From: PRO6 sp035565775
GTDB lineage: Bacteria > Pseudomonadota > Alphaproteobacteria > Rhizobiales > Xanthobacteraceae
Assembly (NCBI GenBank): GCA_035565775.1
Contig: DATMRW010000021.1
Span: 62,001-126,000 of the forward strand
DNA: 64,000 nucleotides
Direction: 5' to 3'
Shown: piece by piece, positions 43,835 to 52,471 of the stretch
Layout of the letters: each line of letters starts with the position of its first letter
Position numbering within the stretch: position 1 is the first letter of the stretch
Notes under the pieces: generated by a model
Told to the model about the DNA's origin: nothing
The model's input: the letters and a program-made list of their open reading frames with translations, nothing else
The model's database searches: none
Made by a program: the position numbers and the translations under genes

Positions 43835-44809
43835 ATGGCGGCAAAACCGGCAACAAAAACAGCCAAGACAGCGCCGAGATCAGCGGCCAAATCGGCGTCC
43901 AAGTCCGCACCCAAGGCAGCGGGCAAATCGGCAACCAAATCGGCGCCGAAGAAACTCAAGGGGCAGCTCAGCGTCGAGCCTAAACCGGCCGCAAAGGCCG
44001 CGAAGCCTGCGCCGGCCGGCGCCGGGACGATCCGCATCGGCGTCGGCGGCTGGACCTTCGCCCCATGGCGCGGCGTGTTCTACCCCGACAAGCTCGCGCA
44101 GGCGAAGGAGCTCAACTACGCCTCCCGCCAACTGACCTCAATCGAGATCAACGGCACCTATTACGGCTCACAAAAGCCGGAGAGTTTTCGCAAATGGGCA
44201 AGCGAGGTACCGGAAAATTTCGTGTTCTCGGTCAAAGGCCCGCGCTTCGCCACCAACCGCCGGGTGCTCGGCGAGGCCGGAGACTCGATCAAGCATTTTT
44301 ACAATTCCGGCGTGCTTGAACTCGGCCCCCATCTCGGCCCGGTGCTCTGGCAGTTCGCGCCAACGAAAAAGTTCGACGAAGCGGATTTCGGAAAGTTTTT
44401 GGAATTGCTGCCGCAAGAAATGGATGGGCTGCGCCTGCGCCATGTCGTCGAAGTGCGCCACGACAGCTTTTGCACGCCGGCCTTCATCGCGCTGCTGCGG
44501 CAGTTTGCGGTGCCCGTGGTCTATGCCGACCACCACAGCTATCCGCGCATTGCCGACATCACCGGCGATTTCATCTACGCCCGCCTGCAGACCGGCCGCG
44601 ACGACATTTCGACCTGCTATCCGCCTGCGGCGCTCGACGCCTGGGCCGGACGGCTTGAAACCTGGGCCAGCGGCAAGGCGCCTGACGATCTGCCTTACGT
44701 TTCGGACACGCCGGCGAAAGCGATGCCGCGCGATGTGTTCGCTTACGTCATTCACGAAGGCAAGGTCCGCGCGCCAGCCGGCGCGATGGAATTGATCCGC
44801 CGCGTCTAG
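43835..44809 (+). CDS. DUF72 protein with Lys/Ala-rich N-terminal tail
   Basis: 324 residues. The first 60 residues are almost only Lys, Ala, Ser, Pro and Thr (14 Lys, first acidic residue at 48), like a histone H1 tail. From about 65 a DUF72 TIM-barrel-like domain follows: 'IRIGVGGWTFAPWRGVFYP', core 'GVGGWTFAPWRG', then 'SIEINGTYYG', 'FSVKGPRF' and 'YARLQTGRDD'. DUF72 is widespread and its activity is unknown; neighbouring DUF488 genes are a common partner, as here, 55 nt downstream. The basic tail may bind DNA or RNA. Confidence 0.88.
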   Translation: MAAKPATKTAKTAPRSAAKSASKSAPKAAGKSATKSAPKKLKGQLSVEPKPAAKAAKPAPAGAGTIRIGVGGWTFAPWRGVFYPDKLAQAKELNYASRQLTSIEINGTYYGSQKPESFRKWASEVPENFVFSVKGPRFATNRRVLGEAGDSIKHFYNSGVLELGPHLGPVLWQFAPTKKFDEADFGKFLELLPQEMDGLRLRHVVEVRHDSFCTPAFIALLRQFAVPVVYADHHSYPRIADITGDFIYARLQTGRDDISTCYPPAALDAWAGRLETWASGKAPDDLPYVSDTPAKAMPRDVFAYVIHEGKVRAPAGAMELIRRV

Positions 44810-44864
44810 CTCATATGTTCGGCTGCAAGACCCGGCGCACATCTTCTCCCAATCGGAGCCATCC

Positions 44865-45326
44865 ATGGCGAAAAAGAAAACCCTCTTCACCATCGGCTAC
44901 GAGCAGACGCCGATCGCCGCCGTTCTCGACGAGCTCGAGCGCGCGGGCGTGAAGCTGCTTGTCGACGTTCGTGCCGTCGCCGCATCGCGGCGGCCGGGCT
45001 TTTCCAAGACGCAGCTTGCGGCGGGCCTCAATGAGCGCAACATTTCCTACATCCATCTGCGCGATCTCGGCACGCCGAAGGAAGGCCGCCTTGCCGCGCG
45101 CAGCGGCCACGATGATGAGCTGGAGCGCATCTACTTGGCGCACCTTGCCACGCCGCAGGCAAGGGAAAGCATGGACGAACTCGCCACGCTCGTTCGCAAC
45201 GCAGGGCCCGTGTGCATCCTTTGCTATGAGCGCGACCACAAGCATTGCCATCGCCGCTTCATCGCGGAAGTCATCGAGGCGCGAGAGAAAACCACGACGA
45301 AAAACCTCATCGCAGCCCAGATCTGA
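44865..45326 (+). CDS. DUF488 family protein
   Basis: A 153-residue protein with the DUF488 marks 'FTIGYEQTPIAAVLDEL' (core 'TIGYEQ'), 'LLVDVRAVAASRRPGFSK' (core 'DVRAVAASRRPGF') and 'LLCYERDHKHCHR'-like 'CYERDHKHCHR'. The Cys/His cluster near the end could bind a metal or act catalytically. Function is unknown; DUF488 often travels with DUF72 genes, which supports a shared, possibly nucleic-acid-related process. The two genes are probably cotranscribed. Confidence 0.88.
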   Translation: MAKKKTLFTIGYEQTPIAAVLDELERAGVKLLVDVRAVAASRRPGFSKTQLAAGLNERNISYIHLRDLGTPKEGRLAARSGHDDELERIYLAHLATPQARESMDELATLVRNAGPVCILCYERDHKHCHRRFIAEVIEAREKTTTKNLIAAQI

Positions 45327-45506
45327 ACTCGTGCACGACCCCTTTTGGATCGGAAATTTTCTTACTTTCTTCTACCTCGAAGAAAGAATCTAAAAAATTT
45401 AATTCAAACGTTCCTCCCTCGTTCTCGCATCGCCGCTGGACTCCCGCGCGGTTCTCCCGCTTAAATCCGGTCGGGGGAATGACACGCATTCGAGCGGAGG
45501 TCGCCT

Positions 45507-46295
45507 GTGCGTCGCTTGGGCTGGGGCACGGCGGCGGCACTGCTGCCCGTCGTCGGGAGTGCTTGCGCGTTGTGGGGAGCCGGCGCTGCGTCTGCGGCGG
45601 ATGCTGGCGCGCCCGCTGCATATGTGAGCGACGCGCCGTCATTTTCCCTGCTGGCAGGCGGCGACAAGCCGGAGCGCTATCTGTTCTATGCAGGCTTCGA
45701 CCTTTGGTACAACAGCGGCACGCTCTATGGCGGATTCGTCTGGGCGCATCAGGGGCTGTACAACAACGGCCCCGTATTGAAGCTGCTCTATGCCGGCGGT
45801 TTCTATCGCTACGTTTCCAGCGACCAGCAGGTGATCGGCGCGCACGATCTCGTATCGCTGCTACCGGGCTGGCGCTTCACCAGACCGGGCTTCGAGGTCA
45901 CCGCCTTCATCGGCGCGGATGTGCAGGTGCACAAGACCGTGCCCCACGACTATCGCAATCCGCTCATTGGCACCCATGCCGGATGGCGCATCGCCGCCGA
46001 CCTGTGGTGGGAGCCTGCTCGAAACTGGATGGTGACGTCGTCGGCGACGTTCGCCTCGATCGGCTCCAGCTACGGTGCGCGGATCGCGGGCGGCTGGCGA
46101 CTGAACGATCGCTTCTGGATCGGCCCCGAATTTGAAATCTCCGGCGACCGCGTCTATCGCCAGATGCGCGCCGGCGCGCACCTCACCGGCATGAAAACCC
46201 GCTGGTTCGAATGGAGTCTTGGCGCGGGGCTCGCACGCGACAACAGCAGCCGCTCCAGCGCCTATGCCCGCGCCTCGATACTGGTGCGCCACTAG
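45507..46295 (+). CDS. bcsS: BcsS-like cellulose biosynthesis protein
   Basis: A 262-residue exported protein. The signal peptide (about 1-31, 'AASAADAGA' at cleavage) is followed by a beta-strand-rich domain: 'YLFYAGFDLWYNSGTLYGG', core 'AGFDLWYNSG', then 'GPVLKLLYAGGFYRY', 'PGWRFTRPGFEV' and 'FWIGPEFEISGD'. This matches the BcsS family, linked to cellulose synthesis operons in alphaproteobacteria and probably an outer-membrane beta-barrel. No bcsA, bcsB or bcsC is in the window, so the gene is an isolated copy. The start is GTG 45507, preceded by GGAGG. Confidence 0.8.
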   Translation: MRRLGWGTAAALLPVVGSACALWGAGAASAADAGAPAAYVSDAPSFSLLAGGDKPERYLFYAGFDLWYNSGTLYGGFVWAHQGLYNNGPVLKLLYAGGFYRYVSSDQQVIGAHDLVSLLPGWRFTRPGFEVTAFIGADVQVHKTVPHDYRNPLIGTHAGWRIAADLWWEPARNWMVTSSATFASIGSSYGARIAGGWRLNDRFWIGPEFEISGDRVYRQMRAGAHLTGMKTRWFEWSLGAGLARDNSSRSSAYARASILVRH

Positions 46296-46305
46296 GCGGG
46301 CGCAC

Positions 46306-46707
46306 TCAGCCCCGCGCGTCGCAGGCCCAGGCGCGGATCACGCATTCCTTGCCGCCGTATTTGTAGCACTCGAGCAATGCTTTGTTCTGCGCGCCCGAGA
46401 TTTTCGGCGCAACGGAATAGCCGTGCGCGCCGCAGGGGTCCGTCATGTCAATCGCGAGTGCCGCGCAGGCGCGCTTCATCGGCACGACCGTGCACTGCCC
46501 CTTGCACTTGTTGCGCGCGGCGGTGATCGCCGCGCCTTCCGAGGCATAATCGAATGCCTGCCCGTAAGACCCGCATTTGCCGATTGCCAGCGCGCCGGCC
46601 GAAAATGCCGGCGACGCCGCGAGCAGCCCCGCGAAAACCGCGATGGTTGCGCAAAAAAGACGCGCGCGTTCACGCACCGCCAAATTGATGGACACGTTCT
46701 TCCCCAT
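46306..46707 (-). CDS. DUF4189-like secreted protein
   Basis: 133 residues with an N-terminal signal sequence (about 1-38, 'SPAFSAGA'). The mature domain has 'GALAIGKCGSYGQAFDY', 'ARNKCKGQCTVV', 'RACAALAI' and 'ACDARG', with seven or eight Cys likely forming disulfides in the periplasm. The pattern fits DUF4189. Function is unknown. It converges with bcsS at a 10-nt distance. Confidence 0.78.
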   Translation of the reverse strand: MGKNVSINLAVRERARLFCATIAVFAGLLAASPAFSAGALAIGKCGSYGQAFDYASEGAAITAARNKCKGQCTVVPMKRACAALAIDMTDPCGAHGYSVAPKISGAQNKALLECYKYGGKECVIRAWACDARG

Positions 46708-46785
46708 CCCAGTACCCGTTCGGCGACCCTAACAGACGGGCGTTTCAACTTGGTGAACAAAAGATGAGTCCGGGGCGCCTGAGGG

Positions 46786-48399
46786 TCAGGCGCCCACCGT
46801 CGCAGAAGCTTTTGCCAGTGCTTCCGGCGTGTCGATGTCGAGAAAAGCTCCCGGCCCGTCTACGGCAACTTCGGTTACCGCCTCGCCAAAGCTCTCGATC
46901 AGATGACGCGCGCCGATATCGCCTTCGATCTTCATCAGATCGGCGAAGAAGCGGCGCGCCCACAGCACCGGATTGCCCCTGCGGCCGCCGCTCACCGGCA
47001 CAGCGATCAGCGCGCCGCGCTCCGGCGCGAACGCATCGATCAGGCGGTCGACCAGCGCGCTCCGGATCAACGGCATATCGCCGAGGCAGACGACCGCGCC
47101 ATTGATATCTTCCGGCACCGCTGAAATGCCCGCCTTCACCGAGCTCGACAGCCCATCGGCGAAATCCGGATTATGCACGAAGCGCACATCGAGCCCGGCC
47201 AGCGCCTTTTCCACCAGCTCGCGCTGATGGCCGGTGACGACGATCACCGGCGAAGCCTTCGACGCCAACACCTGCTCGGCGACGGAGCGCACCAGCGCCT
47301 TGCCATTCAGCTCCGCGAGCAGCTTGTTCGGGCCGCCCATCCGGGTCGAGCGCCCGGCGGCGAGAACGAGCGCAGCGACCTTGTGGCTGACGTCCGTTGC
47401 GGCCGGGGCGCGCGGCTGCGGCCGCGTCACGATCTCCATCAGCAGCCCGCCGACGCCCATGGCCGTGATGTCGGCGCGGCTGACCTCGAGCCCGGCAAGA
47501 AGCCGCGTCAGCACCCAGTCAAAACCGTTTTCCTTCGGCGATCGCGCACAGCCCGGCGCGCCCAGCACCGGCACGCCATCGACCTCGCCGACCAGCAAAA
47601 GATTGCCGGGATCGACCGGCATGCCGAAATGATTGATCTTGCCGCCGACATCTTCGAGCGCGGCAGGAATGACGTCGCGCCGGTCCGAGATCGCGGACGC
47701 GCCGAACACCAGCACCATCTCCGCGCCGCGATCGAGCATGGCGCGGATTTCGGCGGCGAGCAGCTTTTCGTCGTGCGGCACGATCTTTTCGGCGACGATC
47801 TCGGCGCCGGCGGGCTTCAGGCGCTCGGCGGTGACGCGCACGGTCTTTTCGATCACCTTCGCCGCCAACCCCGGCAACACAGTGGAGATCACCCCCACGC
47901 GCTTCACGGTGTAAGGCGCGACCCGCAAAATATCGTGGCTGGCTGCGGCGACCGCGGCGTCACATAGCTCGGACGCGACTCCGAACGGAATCAGCTTCAC
48001 CGTGCCGATCATCTCGCCCGCGACCACCGCCTTGAACGGCGGCAGCGTGGCGAAGGTAATCGCCTCGTCGACGCGGTTGATGCGGTCCACCGCGTCGCGA
48101 TCAACCATCAGCACGCCCGGATGTTTGGCAAAGAGATTGGCGCGGCCGGTGAAGGCCCGCTCGACCTCGACGCCCGGACCCGCGACCGCTGCCGCGACGC
48201 GCCCGGCGGCAACGTCTTCCGAAACCTCCCCCGCCTCGAGACGGACGACGACAACTTCGGCGACGCCCGCGCGCTCCATCGCCTCCACCTCAGCGGCGCC
48301 GACAAGCGTGCCTTTCTTCAGGACGAGGTCGCCCTGCCGGATGGTGTGAACAATCACGCCGCCGATGGCTTCCCGCGGCGTGGCTGGTCCGAACTTCAT
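46786..48399 (-). CDS. Molybdopterin-binding domain fused to MobA/MocA-like nucleotidyltransferase
   Basis: 537 residues in two parts. Residues about 1-335 resemble the MoeA/MPT-binding fold ('VGVISTVLPGLAAKVIE', 'MVLVFGASAISDRRDVIPAAL', 'PVLGAPGCARSPKENGFDWVL'). Residues 343-537 are a nucleotidyltransferase of the MobA/MocA type: 'ALVLAAGRSTRMGGPNKLL' (core 'LAAGRSTRMGG'), 'VVCLGDMPL' and 'GRRGNPVLW'. MocA makes molybdopterin cytosine dinucleotide, the cofactor of xanthine oxidase/CO dehydrogenase family enzymes, so the fusion probably prepares that cofactor. It is the last gene of the cox-like operon and overlaps xdhC by ATGA. Confidence 0.88.
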   Translation of the reverse strand: MKFGPATPREAIGGVIVHTIRQGDLVLKKGTLVGAAEVEAMERAGVAEVVVVRLEAGEVSEDVAAGRVAAAVAGPGVEVERAFTGRANLFAKHPGVLMVDRDAVDRINRVDEAITFATLPPFKAVVAGEMIGTVKLIPFGVASELCDAAVAAASHDILRVAPYTVKRVGVISTVLPGLAAKVIEKTVRVTAERLKPAGAEIVAEKIVPHDEKLLAAEIRAMLDRGAEMVLVFGASAISDRRDVIPAALEDVGGKINHFGMPVDPGNLLLVGEVDGVPVLGAPGCARSPKENGFDWVLTRLLAGLEVSRADITAMGVGGLLMEIVTRPQPRAPAATDVSHKVAALVLAAGRSTRMGGPNKLLAELNGKALVRSVAEQVLASKASPVIVVTGHQRELVEKALAGLDVRFVHNPDFADGLSSSVKAGISAVPEDINGAVVCLGDMPLIRSALVDRLIDAFAPERGALIAVPVSGGRRGNPVLWARRFFADLMKIEGDIGARHLIESFGEAVTEVAVDGPGAFLDIDTPEALAKASATVGA

Positions 48400-49088
48400 G
48401 CTGCAACCTTCTCTGGCAAACGCAACGCAGCGGTGATCTGCGCCATGATCGCGACCGCGATCTCGGCCGGCGACACCGCGCCGATATCAAGGCCGATCGG
48501 GGCATGGATGCGCCCAATCGCGGCATCGCTGACGCCCTTGGCCTGGAAACGCTCGACGCGCTTGGCATGCGTCTTCCGCGAGCCGAGCGCACCGATGTAA
48601 AAGCACTCGCGCTCCAGCGCATGGAGCAGCGCCGGATCGTCGATCTTCGGATCGTGCGTGAGCGCGACAAACGCGGTGTAGCGGTCGACATGCTGATCAT
48701 CGAGCACGTTCTCCGGCCAATCGGCGATCAGCGGAATATCCGGAAAGCGTTCCTCGCTGGCAAAAGCCGTGCGCGGATCGATCACCGTCACGTCGTAGTC
48801 GAGCGATTTGGCCAGCGGCGCGAGCGCCTGGCTGATGTGAACCGCGCCGATCATAATCAGCCGTGCGGCAGGGGCGTGGACATGGATGAAGAGCTTTTTG
48901 CCTTCATGCTCGATGGTCGTGCTCTTGCCGAGACGGAGCTGCTTCTCCAGCGTCTCGCGGAGCGGATCGTTCGCGGCCTCTTTCGCCAGAACCAGGCGCT
49001 GATCACCACTGGATATATCGGTAATCACAAAAATGGGCCGCCTGGCCGCCCGCTCGGCATTGATGATCGAAAGATTTTCAGGGGTCAT
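48396..49088 (-). CDS. XdhC family protein, Rossmann domain (CoxF/CoxI-like)
   Basis: A 230-residue protein of the XdhC/CoxI family. The C-terminal Rossmann part has 'RLIMIGAVHISQALAPLAKSL' (core 'GAVHISQAL'), 'VTVIDPRTAF' and 'YIGALGSRKTHAKR'. XdhC binds the molybdenum cofactor, protects its sulfurated form and inserts it into xanthine-dehydrogenase-family enzymes. Here the XdhC_C domain stands on its own, the N-terminal half being encoded by the preceding gene. The start codon (ATG 49088) overlaps the stop of that gene and the end overlaps the fusion gene, so translation is coupled. Confidence 0.9.
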   Translation of the reverse strand: MTPENLSIINAERAARRPIFVITDISSGDQRLVLAKEAANDPLRETLEKQLRLGKSTTIEHEGKKLFIHVHAPAARLIMIGAVHISQALAPLAKSLDYDVTVIDPRTAFASEERFPDIPLIADWPENVLDDQHVDRYTAFVALTHDPKIDDPALLHALERECFYIGALGSRKTHAKRVERFQAKGVSDAAIGRIHAPIGLDIGAVSPAEIAVAIMAQITAALRLPEKVAA

Positions 49089-49426
49089 GACACTGCGCCC
49101 TTGCCGCCAAGCTTTTCCACGAACACGCGAATGGTGCCGCCGCAGGACAAACCGACCTGCCACGCGGTCTCGTCGGCGACGCCGAACTCGAGCAGTTTTG
49201 GCGCGCCCGAGGAAATGACGTCGAGCGCCTCGGTCACGACCGCGCCTTCGACGCAGCCGCCGGACACCGAGCCCAGAAACGCGCCTTCGTCATTGATCAC
49301 GAGGCTCGAGCCGGCTGGGCGCGGCGCCGAGCCCCAGGTCTCGACAACGGTCGCCAGCGCAACGCCATGCCCGGCCTTGTGCCAGTCCTCCGCAGCTCTC
49401 AAGATGTCCTGATCATTGCTCAACAT
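49085..49426 (-). CDS. XdhC N-terminal (XdhC_CoxI) domain protein
   Basis: A 113-residue protein with 'VALATVVETWGSAPRPAGSSL' (core 'GSAPRPAGSS'), 'FLGSVSGGCVEGAVV' and 'GLSCGGTIRVFVE', the complete XdhC_CoxI N-terminal domain. It works with the following gene, which carries the Rossmann domain, so the usual single XdhC is split over two adjacent genes with ATGA overlap. The start at ATG 49426 has GAGG six bases upstream. Confidence 0.9.
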   Translation of the reverse strand: MLSNDQDILRAAEDWHKAGHGVALATVVETWGSAPRPAGSSLVINDEGAFLGSVSGGCVEGAVVTEALDVISSGAPKLLEFGVADETAWQVGLSCGGTIRVFVEKLGGKGAVS

Positions 49427-49478
49427 GGCAAACCTCACTTTCCCTCTGTGAACTGCGGGCCTTGCGAAATCCGGGCGG

Positions 49479-50654
49479 TCATGCCGCCGGGCGGGGGCTC
49501 TCGCGGCGGCCTGGCAACGGCGGCGCCGACAACGCCGTGATCAGCGCCTGAACAGACTTTAAGTTGTGCACTGTGCGGAATTCGTCAACATGCGGCAGCA
49601 TCATTTTGATGCCCTGCGCCTTGGGCTCGAAGCCGGAATAGCGCAGCAACGGGTTGAGCCAGATCAGCCGCCGGCAGGATCGGTGCAGGCGATCCATCTC
49701 GAATTCGAGGCGGCTGTCGGCCTCGCGCTCCAGCCCGTCGGAGATCAGCAGCACGATGGCGCCCTGCCCGAGCACCCGCCGCGCCCACAGCTTGTTGAAG
49801 GTCTCGAGCGAGGTCGCGATCCGCGTACCGCCCGACCAGTCCTCCACCGTCGCAGAGCACGCCGCCAGCGCCTCGTCGGGATCGCGCATGCGCAGCGCCC
49901 GCGTCACGTTGGTCAGCCGGGTGCCGAACAGAAATACCGAGACGCGCTTGCGCGCATCGGTGATGGCGTGGAGGAAGTGCAAAAATATCCGGGTGTACTC
50001 GCTCATCGAGCCCGAGATATCGAGCAGCGCCACGATCGGCGCCGGCTTCTCGATCCGCCCGAGACGGCTGAAATTGACGATCTCGCCGCCGGTGCGCAGC
50101 GAGCCGCGGAGCGTGCGGCGCAGGTCGATGCGGTGGCCGCGCGGGTCCGACGTCAGGCGGCGTGTCGCGAACTCCGCCTGCGGCAGCCTCATCTGCGCGA
50201 CCGCGGCCGTCACCTCCGCGATCTCCGCGGCGCTCATCTGCGCAAAGTCCTTGGTCTGAAGCACCTCGCGGTCGGAAACCGAGAGCTGGATTTCCTGCTC
50301 GACCACTTCCGGCGCCTCGCGCACCTCCGACTCGGCGAAGGCCTCCTGCACGCGCCGCGCGGCGGGCGGCGGCGGCTTTTTGGCCTCGTCCGGCAGCGGA
50401 ATCGATTCGAGGAGGTGCTTCCACTCCTCCGCGACGCGGAAGAACAGGTCAAAAGCCTGCGCGAAGATCAGCGCATGATCGCGGCGCTTGACGAAAATCG
50501 CTTCCAGCGTGGTGAAGACGTCCTCGCGGCGGCCGATGTCGATCATCCGCAAGGCGGCCAGCGCATCCAGCACCGCGCCGGGGCCGACCGGCAGGCCGGC
50601 GGCGCGCAACGCTCGGGCGAAACCGACGATGTTGTCGGCGATCAGACCGGACAT
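49479..50654 (-). CDS. coxE: VWA-domain protein, CoxE-like
   Basis: 391 residues. The C-terminal half is a von Willebrand A domain with MIDAS motif DISGS ('VALLDISGSMSEY') and a later 'LLISDGLE'. The N-terminal half is helical and Pro-rich in the middle. CoxE works with the MoxR ATPase CoxD to sulfurate and mature the Mo/Cu active site of CO dehydrogenase; homologues serve other molybdenum hydroxylases. The start at ATG 50654 has AAAAGG upstream. It directly follows the MoxR gene by 32 nt. Confidence 0.9.
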   Translation of the reverse strand: MSGLIADNIVGFARALRAAGLPVGPGAVLDALAALRMIDIGRREDVFTTLEAIFVKRRDHALIFAQAFDLFFRVAEEWKHLLESIPLPDEAKKPPPPAARRVQEAFAESEVREAPEVVEQEIQLSVSDREVLQTKDFAQMSAAEIAEVTAAVAQMRLPQAEFATRRLTSDPRGHRIDLRRTLRGSLRTGGEIVNFSRLGRIEKPAPIVALLDISGSMSEYTRIFLHFLHAITDARKRVSVFLFGTRLTNVTRALRMRDPDEALAACSATVEDWSGGTRIATSLETFNKLWARRVLGQGAIVLLISDGLEREADSRLEFEMDRLHRSCRRLIWLNPLLRYSGFEPKAQGIKMMLPHVDEFRTVHNLKSVQALITALSAPPLPGRRESPRPAA

Positions 50655-50686
50655 CTGAACCTTTTCGCCCTGGGTCACGGCAGACC

Positions 50687-51601
50687 TCACAGCACAGGAT
50701 CGACGGCTTCTTTCACCATCTTGTTGAGCAGGTCGCCCTGCACCCGCGCAATGTCGTCCTGATACTTCAGCAGGGCACCGAGCGTGTCGCCGACCACCTG
50801 CGGGGTCAGCGCGCGTGCATCGAGCGCAGTCAGCGCGGTTGCCCAGTCGATCGTCTCGGCGACACCGGGCGACTTGTAAAAATCCTGCTCGCGCAGTGCC
50901 TGCACGAAAGCCACGACCTGCCCCGACAATTGCTCGGGAATGTCGGGGACGCGTGAGCGCACAATCGCGAGCTCGCGCTCGGCGGCCGGATAACCCACCC
51001 AATGATAGAGGCAGCGACGCTTGAGCGCGTCGTGGATTTCACGGGTCCGGTTAGAGGTGATGATCACGATCGGCGGATGGGGCGCGCGCACCGTGCCAAG
51101 CTCGGGAATCGTGACCTGAAAATCGCTCAGGATTTCGAGCAGATACGCCTCGAAGGCTTCGTCGGCGCGGTCGAGTTCGTCGATCAGCAGCACCGGCGGG
51201 CCGGCCGTATCCGGCTCGAGCGCCTGCAGCAGCGGCCGCTTGATGAGATACTGCTCGGCGAAAATATCATGCGAAAGCTGGTCGCGGCCGATCTCGCCGC
51301 TCGCCTCCGCAACGCGGATCGCGATCATCTGCGCCGCGCTGTTCCACTCGTAGACGGCGGACGCGACATCGAGGCCATCATAGCACTGCAGGCGGATCAG
51401 CTTGCGGCCCAGCGCCTTCGACAGCACCTTCGCGATCTCGGTCTTGCCGACACCGGCCTCGCCCTCGAGGAACAGCGGCCGGCCCATGCGCAACGAAAGA
51501 AAGACCACCGTGGCCAGCGAGCGCTCGGCCAGGTAGCCCTGCTTCGTGAGCATCTCGAGCGTCTCATCGACGGTCTGCGGCAGCGCCGATGGCTTGGTCA
51601 T
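50687..51601 (-). CDS. coxD: MoxR-family AAA+ ATPase, CoxD-like
   Basis: A 304-residue AAA+ ATPase: Walker A 'GEAGVGKTE', Walker B 'LLIDELDRAD', sensor 1 'IITSNRTREIHDALKRRC' (core 'ITSNRTRE'). MoxR ATPases pair with VWA proteins as chaperones; in cox clusters CoxD and CoxE complete the bimetallic or sulfurated molybdenum centre. It lies 21 nt after coxM and 32 nt before coxE, clearly in the same operon. Confidence 0.92.
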   Translation of the reverse strand: MTKPSALPQTVDETLEMLTKQGYLAERSLATVVFLSLRMGRPLFLEGEAGVGKTEIAKVLSKALGRKLIRLQCYDGLDVASAVYEWNSAAQMIAIRVAEASGEIGRDQLSHDIFAEQYLIKRPLLQALEPDTAGPPVLLIDELDRADEAFEAYLLEILSDFQVTIPELGTVRAPHPPIVIITSNRTREIHDALKRRCLYHWVGYPAAERELAIVRSRVPDIPEQLSGQVVAFVQALREQDFYKSPGVAETIDWATALTALDARALTPQVVGDTLGALLKYQDDIARVQGDLLNKMVKEAVDPVL

Positions 51602-51622
51602 GCTGATTTCCGCCTATGCAGT

Positions 51623-52429
51623 TCAGGCCCGTTCGCTCGCCGCGGCAACTGCGCGGCGGGCCAGCACGCCAATGAGATGGGCGCGATACTCGGCGCTGCC
51701 GTGGATATCGCTGTTGAGATTGTCCGCCGAGACCGACAGACCTTCAAGGGATTTTGGCGAGAAGCGCTTCTGCAGTGCCTCCTCGAACTCGGGCAGCCGG
51801 AACACGCCGTCGCTGCCCGCGCCGGTGACGGCGACGCGCACCTCGGACGGGCGGCGGGCGACGAAGACGCCGACCAGCGCATAACGCGACGCCTGATTGC
51901 GGAACTTCTGGTACGCCGCCTTCTTCGGCAGCGGGAAGCTGATGCGGGTGATCACCTCGTCCGGCTCAAGCGCGGTCGAAAACAGGCCCTGGAAATACTC
52001 CTCGGCCTTCAGCTTGCGCTTGTTGGTGACGATGGTGGCATCGAGCGCCATCACCGCCGCCGGATAGTCCGCAGTCGGATCGTTGTTGGCGAGCGAGCCG
52101 CCGATCGTGCCCTTGTGACGCACGGCCGGGTCGCCGATCATGCCGGCGAGTTCGGCGAGCGCGGGAATGGCTTCCGCGACCGTCGCGGAGGCGGCGACAT
52201 CGGCATGCTTGGTCATCGCGCCGATCACCAGCGAGCGGCCCTTCAGCTCGATGCCTTCGAGATCGGCGACAGCGCCGAGATCGACCAGATGCGGCGGCGC
52301 GGCGAGGCGCTGCTTCATGACCGGGATCAGCGTCTGCCCGCCGGCGATCAGCTTGGCGTCCTCATTGCGGGCGAGCAGCCCGGCCGCCTGTCGAACCGTT
52401 TCCGGACGATGATATTTGAACTCGTACAT
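51623..52429 (-). CDS. coxM: FAD-binding medium subunit of a xanthine dehydrogenase/CODH-type enzyme
   Basis: A 268-residue flavoprotein subunit of the xanthine oxidase family. The FAD-pyrophosphate motif is 'KLIAGGQTLIPVMKQRL' (core 'AGGQTLIPVMKQ') and the second FAD motif 'GTIGGSLANNDPTADYPA'. It passes electrons from the Mo/Fe-S centres to the quinone pool or NAD. The start at ATG 52429 has GGGGA upstream. It follows coxS by 42 nt, leaving no room for the large molybdenum subunit that normally lies between or beside them. Confidence 0.92.
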   Translation of the reverse strand: MYEFKYHRPETVRQAAGLLARNEDAKLIAGGQTLIPVMKQRLAAPPHLVDLGAVADLEGIELKGRSLVIGAMTKHADVAASATVAEAIPALAELAGMIGDPAVRHKGTIGGSLANNDPTADYPAAVMALDATIVTNKRKLKAEEYFQGLFSTALEPDEVITRISFPLPKKAAYQKFRNQASRYALVGVFVARRPSEVRVAVTGAGSDGVFRLPEFEEALQKRFSPKSLEGLSVSADNLNSDIHGSAEYRAHLIGVLARRAVAAASERA

Positions 52430-52471
52430 CTGCAGGTCCCCGCGCGCCTTCACGCGCTTCGCTCATGATCT

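Noticed and set aside
47173..47967. Long plus-strand frame opposite the MPT-binding/nucleotidyltransferase gene
   Set aside because: His/Arg-rich antisense frame typical of high-GC genes; the opposite strand encodes a recognisable enzyme.
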